Assembly (NCBI RefSeq): GCF_049701115.1
Contig: NZ_JBNATX010000046.1
Location: 1 to 10,002 of the forward strand
Origin: Thermoanaerobacter sp049701115
GTDB lineage: Bacteria > Bacillota > Thermoanaerobacteria > Thermoanaerobacterales > Thermoanaerobacteraceae
Reading direction: 5' to 3'
Length of the DNA stretch: 10,002 nt
This document shows, in pieces, positions 6,325-10,002 of the stretch. A model generated the notes under the pieces. It was not told the origin of the DNA and did not search any database. It saw only the letters and a program-made list of their open reading frames with translations. The number at the start of each line of letters is the position of its first letter. Positions within the stretch are counted from its first letter, which is position 1. The position numbers and the translations under genes were made by a program.

Positions 6325-7620
6325 TTATTTAGTAACAGGAAGTTTTTTACCTGCTAACTGGCTCAACTCTTCTGCCAAAGACTTTATTTTATCCTTCAAG
6401 ATAAAAATACAATCATTCTCTGTAGCACAGCCCTTTACAATGTCTTCTGCTAAAGCCCTGCAACTTGGAGAACCGCAGGACCCACAATCCAGTCCGGGCA
6501 ACATTTTATGGATCTTATCTATTTCCTTCATCATTTCCAGTGCCTTTGAAACATCTTTATCTAGTGTCATCACTTCTCTTTTTTCAATTTCCTTTGTCCA
6601 TACAACTTCTTCAAAAGTGACAAGACCTTCATCCACTGGAGGCTGCTCCCTTTTTGGCAAACTTTCAGCCAACTTCCTTATTCTATTTTTAGCGACAAAA
6701 GGATTCTCAACTGTCAAAGGCCCTCCTATACATCCTCCTATACATGCTAGCCCTTCAAAAAAATCTAAATCGCTCAATTTCCCAAGTTCTATTTCTTCTA
6801 AAACATCAATGACATTGTGTATCCCGTCCACATATATGCTATTTTCTGTAAAAGTACCAAAAGCTTCTCCTCCTGAATTAGCCCACCCTACTCCTATCAT
6901 AGTAGCTTTGCTCAAATCTCTTACGACAGTAGTTTTCGCTTTTTCAAGTATTTTACCATATATTTCTTTCATCGAAAAAGCTCCATCAATCTTTGATTTC
7001 TCTAAGCCTATCGGATTTCTTATGCTTGTCACTTTGGCTGCACAGGGAGATATAAAGAAAACTCCGATTTCTTCCTCTTTAAGCCCCGTCTTCTTTATTG
7101 CCTGCTTTTTCGCAATTATTGCAGCTGTGTCCATGGGAGAACATATATTGAGAAGATGGTCAATAAGAGATGGAAACCTAATCTGTATAAGCCTTACTAC
7201 AGCAGGACATGCAGAAGAAATTACTGGTCTTTTTAAAATCCCTTTCTGTAAAGCCTCTCTTGTAAATTTAGAAACAATCTCTGCCGCATAAGCTACTTCA
7301 AACACCTCATCAAAACCAATGTCTAGAAGAGCGCTTAATATCTGGTTTATAGATAGATCTTTAAACTGCCCGTATAGAGAAGGAGCAGGAAGAGCAATTT
7401 TATACCTAAAATTTTTCATAATCTCCAAACTATCTGTAACAGCTAGTTTGGCATGATACGGGCAGACTCTTATACATTCTCCGCAGTCAATACATCTTTC
7501 ATTTATAATCCTGGCCTTTCCTTCTCTTACCCTTATAGCCTCCGTGGGACACCTCTTTATGCAGTTGGTGCATCCTCTGCACCTGTCCTTATCTAAAGTC
7601 ACAGAATGAAAATAGGTCAT
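6325..7620 (-). CDS. hydS: Putative sensory [FeFe]-hydrogenase HydS (group D-like)
   Basis: This 431-aa protein starts with two ferredoxin [4Fe-4S] motifs (C14/17/20/24 and C43/46/49/53). An H-cluster domain follows with divergent loops SSACPAVV (135-142), SPCAAK (191-196) and LACIGGCIGGP (291-301). The four H-cluster cysteines (C138, C193, C293, C297) remain, but the usual proton-shuttle cysteine is A137. A C-terminal Fe-S motif DCGSCGSPSC (C379, C382, C387, then C398 or C404) ends the protein; no PAS or kinase domain is present. I recall a Thermoanaerobacter mathranii HydS (group D) with alanine at this position and slow catalysis. The ribosome binding site AAGAGGTG lies 6 nt before the ATG at 7620; the upstream in-frame GTG at 7629 is part of that site. 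The likely role is sensing H2 or redox state, not bulk H2 turnover. Confidence 0.9.
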   Translation of the reverse strand: MTYFHSVTLDKDRCRGCTNCIKRCPTEAIRVREGKARIINERCIDCGECIRVCPYHAKLAVTDSLEIMKNFRYKIALPAPSLYGQFKDLSINQILSALLDIGFDEVFEVAYAAEIVSKFTREALQKGILKRPVISSACPAVVRLIQIRFPSLIDHLLNICSPMDTAAIIAKKQAIKKTGLKEEEIGVFFISPCAAKVTSIRNPIGLEKSKIDGAFSMKEIYGKILEKAKTTVVRDLSKATMIGVGWANSGGEAFGTFTENSIYVDGIHNVIDVLEEIELGKLSDLDFFEGLACIGGCIGGPLTVENPFVAKNRIRKLAESLPKREQPPVDEGLVTFEEVVWTKEIEKREVMTLDKDVSKALEMMKEIDKIHKMLPGLDCGSCGSPSCRALAEDIVKGCATENDCIFILKDKIKSLAEELSQLAGKKLPVTK

Positions 7621-7626
7621 TTCATA

Positions 7627-7634
7627 CACCTCTT
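7627..7634 (-). promoter_or_regulatory. Ribosome binding site that sets the hydS start
   Basis: AAGAGGTG on the minus strand ends 6 nt before the ATG at 7620 and overlaps the stop codon of the RsbT-like gene. The in-frame GTG at 7627-7629 is simply the last three bases of this site and is not a plausible start. Confidence 0.8.
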
Positions 7635-8049
7635 AAAAGAAGATTTCTGTCACTATAACAGTCCCATCTTTACAGCTTTTTATATCCATAAAGTCCGAAT
7701 TTGCTTTTATATTGGGAAGGCCCATACCCGCCCCAAATCCCATCTCCCTTATCTCTTCTGGAGCAGTGGAATAGCCTTCTTTCATAGCTAAATCTATATC
7801 CTCTATGCCAGGTCCCGTATCTTCAGCTATTATCCTTATCCTGTCCTCAAAAATCTCTATTTTGACAGTACCTCCATATGAATGAATTATAATATTCATT
7901 TCTGCTTCATAACAAACTATACAGCTTCTGCGCACAATATCGGGAGGAAGAGAAAGTTGTTTTAAAATCGACCTCAAATTTTTAGAAACTTCTCCTGCAG
8001 AATCAAAATCCCTTGCCTTTACCTCAAATTCCTTGGTGTAAAGCGCCAT
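7633..8049 (-). CDS. RsbT-like HATPase (serine/threonine kinase or anti-sigma-type regulator)
   Basis: This 138-aa single-domain GHKL ATPase resembles RsbT/RsbW proteins. The N box is YEAEMNIIIHSYGG (N52), the G1 box is EDTGPGI (D77, G79, G81), and the lid region runs AMKEGYSTAPEEIREMGFGAGMGLP (G104-P112, shown here only to locate the motif by its ends). The DTGPGI, EGYST and GLPNIK pattern is closest to RsbT-type kinases, which phosphorylate serine or threonine on STAS partners. No STAS protein is encoded here, so the partner may be one of the DRTGG proteins. I chose ATG 8049 because the family's N-terminal strand begins there; a longer reading from 8103 lies inside the upstream gene. It overlaps that gene by 26 nt and precedes hydS by 12 nt. 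Confidence 0.85.
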   Translation of the reverse strand: MALYTKEFEVKARDFDSAGEVSKNLRSILKQLSLPPDIVRRSCIVCYEAEMNIIIHSYGGTVKIEIFEDRIRIIAEDTGPGIEDIDLAMKEGYSTAPEEIREMGFGAGMGLPNIKANSDFMDIKSCKDGTVIVTEIFF

Positions 8050-8404
8050 CTTCTTCACCACTTTTACAGGTAAGCCCATTAGAATATAAAAGTCCACAGG
8101 CAATATAGAGAGGATAACGAGTCTTCATAACTACAAGGCCTACTTTCTCTGCCTCCCTTATCACATCTTCTCCCGGGCTTTTTCCTCTCACAAAAATTAT
8201 ACATTTTATGTCCCCCACTATTTCGGCAGTCCTAACTACTTGAATATTAGTTAATCCTGTCAGTAATACTGCTTTTTCATCTCGAGAAGCTAAAACATCA
8301 CTCATTAAATCCGCACCGCATGCAGTAAACACTTCCTCCTCTAATTTACTTTCCCCTACCAGAACCTCAGCCTGCAAAATCTCCTTTATTCTCTTGAGTT
8401 TCAC
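8024..8404 (-). CDS. DRTGG-domain protein
   Basis: This protein of 126 aa from GTG 8404 starts MKLKRIKEIL. The DRTGG-type domain covers most of it: GADLMSDVLA, then LLTGLTNIQVVRTAEIV, IIFVRGKSPGEDVI and a closing ACGLLYSNG. No catalytic residues stand out. The start is chosen because AGAGGTG (8414-8420) is a fair ribosome binding site 9 nt upstream; the other in-frame GTG at 8416 is part of that site. Family members commonly begin MKLK, which agrees. It lies 16 nt after the SPOR-like gene and overlaps the RsbT-like gene by 26 nt. It may serve as a ligand-binding or partner-switching element for the adjacent kinase-like protein; this is inference from overlap only. Confidence 0.83.
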   Translation of the reverse strand: MKLKRIKEILQAEVLVGESKLEEEVFTACGADLMSDVLASRDEKAVLLTGLTNIQVVRTAEIVGDIKCIIFVRGKSPGEDVIREAEKVGLVVMKTRYPLYIACGLLYSNGLTCKSGEEDGALHQGI

Positions 8405-8420
8405 GGTCTTCCGCACCTCT

Positions 8421-9182
8421 TTATTTCACAATATTCTCTAAATAATTGTTGTAATCTCTCCATGCCTCCCACAATAACTTCTGTAAAAACGAAAAAGTAT
8501 TGCCGTCGTTTAAACTACTAGAAATTTCTATGATCTGTAAAGAAGATGACATCTCCTCAACGATACTGTCCACCTTTTCAGAAATGTCTTTTAAATCCTT
8601 CTCTTTAAATTCCCCTTTATCTTCTTTTATCGATTTTATCTCCTTATCTAATTCTTGTATATCATTAAAATTGATTCCTCCCTCAACGCTTTTAAGGGAA
8701 AGAAGAGAGACTTTTTGCAATATTTGCTGGAACTTTCCTAATTTATTAGTAAAATATTCTATTTCTGATGTTAAATTCTTGTCATATCTTACTTTTAAAT
8801 AAGGAGCCTTTTTGGCATAAATTTCTGTAGAAATACCTTTAGAACTCATTAATCCTGCATACTCCATTGCTTCCTCTTTAGTCAGAAATATCCCTAAAAC
8901 TACCCTGTATTTATCCTCCTCCTTTTCAATCAACGAAAAAACCTGTTTCAAAGCCAACATATTCTGACGATGCTTGGCTTCCTCATCTCCCCTTTGAATG
9001 CTTTCTATCACTTCAAAACCATCTACACCCTTTATCGTCAAATACTTAAAACTGCTTTCTTCATTTGCGAGAGACCTATCTACTGCATTTTGAGTTATAA
9101 AATAACCCGCTAATAGCGAAACAAGAGGAATTATAATGATAACTAAAAGTACCTCTAACATTGTTTCATTCTTCATTTGCAT
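8421..9182 (-). CDS. Membrane-anchored protein with SPOR-like domain and coiled coil
   Basis: This 253-aa protein of unknown function has one hydrophobic helix near the N-terminus (about 9-30, LEVLLVIIIIPLVSLLAGYF), acting as an uncleaved anchor. Residues about 85-132 (YRVVLGIFLTKEEAMEYAGL, then GISTEIYAKKAPYLKV) look like a SPOR-type repeat, which in other proteins binds denuded peptidoglycan. From about 135 onwards it is charged and helical, with heptad-like spacing and many K/E residues, suggesting a coiled coil. The bulk would lie outside the membrane. It heads the minus-strand cluster, 16 nt before the DRTGG gene, and diverges from the transglycosylase gene across a 165-nt gap. Two ATGs (9182 and 9176) are possible; AAGGA precedes both. 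It may be unrelated to the hydrogenase and only co-transcribed. Confidence 0.75.
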   Translation of the reverse strand: MQMKNETMLEVLLVIIIIPLVSLLAGYFITQNAVDRSLANEESSFKYLTIKGVDGFEVIESIQRGDEEAKHRQNMLALKQVFSLIEKEEDKYRVVLGIFLTKEEAMEYAGLMSSKGISTEIYAKKAPYLKVRYDKNLTSEIEYFTNKLGKFQQILQKVSLLSLKSVEGGINFNDIQELDKEIKSIKEDKGEFKEKDLKDISEKVDSIVEEMSSSLQIIEISSSLNDGNTFSFLQKLLWEAWRDYNNYLENIVK

Positions 9183-9224
9183 CTCTTCCTTCTGTTAAAT
9201 CGTTATACTCCCTTTACACTTAAT

Positions 9225-9230
9225 ATTATA
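9225..9230 (-). promoter_or_regulatory. Candidate -10 box upstream of the SPOR-like gene
   Basis: A perfect TATAAT on the minus strand lies 42 nt before the ATG at 9182, which would give a leader of about 36 nt. No convincing -35 lies 16-18 bp upstream, and the region is very AT-rich, so this is a modest call. If real, it would drive the sensory block down to the PHP gene. Confidence 0.4.
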
Positions 9231-9347
9231 CTATACTTTTTCTAAAAATCCTTTAAAAATTTCCTATAGGACTTTTTTACTATTTTTTGTTTAAAAAAGA
9301 GGTTTTTGATGTTTTTTTGTCGAATTATAAAATTGGGGTGAAATGAG

Positions 9348-9872
9348 ATGTTTGATATCAACGCAATAAATAATATAATCGAACAAAAATTAAAGGAAAT
9401 ACAGGCCAGACTCCCAGCTAACATAAAAATATTCAACGAAAGTCCTAGTTTTCAAGAGATACTGCAAGACAAAATTAAAAATGTTGAACAAGCTCTACCA
9501 GATGAAATTGAAAATATAGTAAAACAGGCAAGCATTAAATACGGAATAGACGAAAATCTAATAAAGGCTGTCATAAAAACCGAATCTAACTTCAATCAAT
9601 ATGCCGTATCTCCTAAAGGAGCGATAGGACTCATGCAGCTCATGCCAACCACTGCTAAAGAATTAAATATACAGAATCCTTTTGACCCTGTGCAGAATAT
9701 AGATGGGGGAGTTAGGTATCTAAAGAAACTTTTGGATATATATAAGGATGTGAGATTGGCTCTTGCAGCTTACAACGCAGGGCCTCAGGCAGTAGAAAAG
9801 TATCACGGTGTTCCCCCTTACCCAGAAACAATAAATTACATAAACAAAATTTTGAACGAATTATATAAATAG
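9348..9872 (+). CDS. SLT-family lytic transglycosylase
   Basis: This 174-aa protein has a soluble lytic transglycosylase domain (about 55-174) that cleaves peptidoglycan glycan strands. Motifs: IKTESNFNQYAVSPKGAIG (76-94) with catalytic E79, LMQLMP (95-100), NIDGGVRYL and LAAYNAGP. Residues 1-54 are helical and polar. No signal peptide or membrane segment is visible, unlike most exported transglycosylases. The ribosome binding site GGGGTGA (9335-9341) is well placed, 6 nt before the ATG. It is the only plus-strand gene, diverging from the SPOR-like gene. Its stop codon shares a base with the stem of its own terminator. Putative peptidoglycan contact by both divergent genes suggests a cell-envelope pair rather than a hydrogenase function. 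Confidence 0.93.
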   Translation: MFDINAINNIIEQKLKEIQARLPANIKIFNESPSFQEILQDKIKNVEQALPDEIENIVKQASIKYGIDENLIKAVIKTESNFNQYAVSPKGAIGLMQLMPTTAKELNIQNPFDPVQNIDGGVRYLKKLLDIYKDVRLALAAYNAGPQAVEKYHGVPPYPETINYINKILNELYK

Positions 9873-9901
9873 GGAGCCCTAAGGCTCCCCATCAGTTTGT
9901 T
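9872..9901 (+). terminator. Rho-independent terminator of the transglycosylase gene
   Basis: A perfect 7-bp stem (GGGAGCC at 9872-9878, GGCTCCC at 9883-9889) closes a 4-nt loop. The first G is also the last base of the TAG stop. After the stem comes CATCAGTTTGTT, an interrupted T-rich tail identical, from TCAG on, to that of the hyd operon terminator. Stem length, loop length and spacing to the tail match the left terminator, although the stem sequence differs. Confidence 0.78.
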
Positions 9902-9955
9902 GACAAAGTGCTTCTTATTTAAGTGGCATTTTGTGTTAATGCTTGTAAGTTGCAA
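9892..9955 (+). repeat. Right copy of inverted terminator-associated repeat
   Basis: It matches the minus strand of 1-66. Shared blocks: TCAGTTTGTTGACAAA (9892-9907), a 27-nt identical block (9917-9943) and AGTTGCAA (9948-9955). The 9-nt spacer at 9908-9916 and the 9944-9947 bases differ from the other copy. The dyads TTTGT-TG-ACAAA (9896-9907) and GCATT/AATGC with a 7-nt loop (9926-9942, plus a possible G-T pair outside) are kept. Like the left copy, it begins right after a terminator stem and points in the direction of the gene just ended. Confidence 0.9.
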
Positions 9956-10002
9956 AGCGACTAAACTAAGGCTCACTTTTCGGGCTCCGGCGGGGTACCG
10001 GC
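9956..10002. other. Unassigned edge sequence with GC-rich end
   Basis: After the repeat, 25 bases of ordinary composition give way to a segment at 9981-10002 in which 19 of 22 bases are G or C, unlike anything else in this AT-rich window. It contains CCGG (9987-9990) able to pair with CCGG (9998-10001) over a 7-nt loop, and the palindrome GGTACC (9994-9999). It is cut by the window edge. It might be the start of a structured RNA, more of the dispersed repeat, or another element; I cannot tell which. Confidence 0.4.

Noticed and set aside
5948..7291. Long open frame on the plus strand (447 codons)
   Set aside because: It lies opposite hydS and the short DRTGG-like gene, which have clear family motifs. 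The product is rich in Ser, Ile and Phe as expected of an antisense frame and has no recognisable domain.
9192..9209. Possible second Rex site before the SPOR-like gene
   Set aside because: Only one half-site (CTGTTAA) resembles the consensus; the other half differs at four positions, and the site lies downstream of the candidate -10.
9326..9331. TATAAA as the -10 box of the transglycosylase gene
   Set aside because: Transcription would start inside or next to the GGGGTGA ribosome binding site, leaving almost no leader, and no -35 is correctly spaced.
9242..9436. Minus-strand open frame of 64 codons in the divergent gap
   Set aside because: It overlaps the start of the well-supported transglycosylase gene, is rich in Ile, Phe and Lys from AT-rich DNA, and shows no domain.
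9892..9907. TTGACA in the repeat as a promoter -35 box
   Set aside because: No TATAAT-like hexamer lies 16-18 bp downstream in either copy, and the string is part of a near palindrome attached to a terminator.
1..9955. Inverted flanking repeats as the ends of a transposon or composite element
   Set aside because: No transposase, integrase or resolvase lies in the window, both copies sit exactly after terminator stems of outward-reading units, and the gene content is core energy metabolism. Target duplications cannot be seen.

Overview
The window carries an [FeFe]-hydrogenase locus from a low-GC, thermophilic, fermentative clostridial bacterium. The gene set (a NuoE/NuoF-linked HydA with an extra small HydD-like subunit, beside a putative sensory hydrogenase), the AT-rich codon use and the strong GGAGG-type ribosome binding sites fit Thermoanaerobacter/Caldanaerobacter. 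The genus is inferred from gene content, not from a database match.

Layout, right to left. Eleven of the twelve genes lie on the minus strand. The upstream block (9182 to 5270) encodes a membrane-anchored SPOR-like protein, a DRTGG-domain protein, an RsbT-like HATPase, a HydS-type putative sensory [FeFe]-hydrogenase, a second DRTGG-like protein and a PHP-family phosphoesterase. Its genes are separated by 16 nt or less, or overlap. A 166-nt gap (5104-5269) follows, holding an extended -10 promoter and a near-perfect Rex operator. The structural block then runs hydC, a second HATPase, hydD, hydB and hydA (5103 to 95). One divergent plus-strand gene, a small SLT-family lytic transglycosylase (9348-9872), closes the right side.

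How the genes work together. HydA (H-cluster), HydB (FMN, NAD(H), Fe-S), HydC ([2Fe-2S]) and the HydD-like subunit should form a soluble NAD-dependent, probably electron-bifurcating hydrogenase that disposes of fermentation electrons as H2. Rex would tie expression to the NADH/NAD+ ratio. The HydS, RsbT-like, DRTGG and PHP genes look like an H2- or redox-sensing phospho-signalling module with no DNA-binding output protein. One extra HATPase is embedded inside the structural operon itself. How these parts signal is an open question and the most interesting biology here.

Flanks. Both outer ends carry copies of the same roughly 65-bp element, in inverted orientation. Each sits immediately downstream of a terminator hairpin that follows the last gene of its transcription unit (hydA on the left, the transglycosylase on the right). 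The hairpin stems differ, but the downstream sequence, stem length, loop length and spacing are conserved. This suggests a dispersed, terminator-associated 3' element rather than transposon ends. The last 22 bases of the window are strikingly GC-rich and continue beyond the edge.
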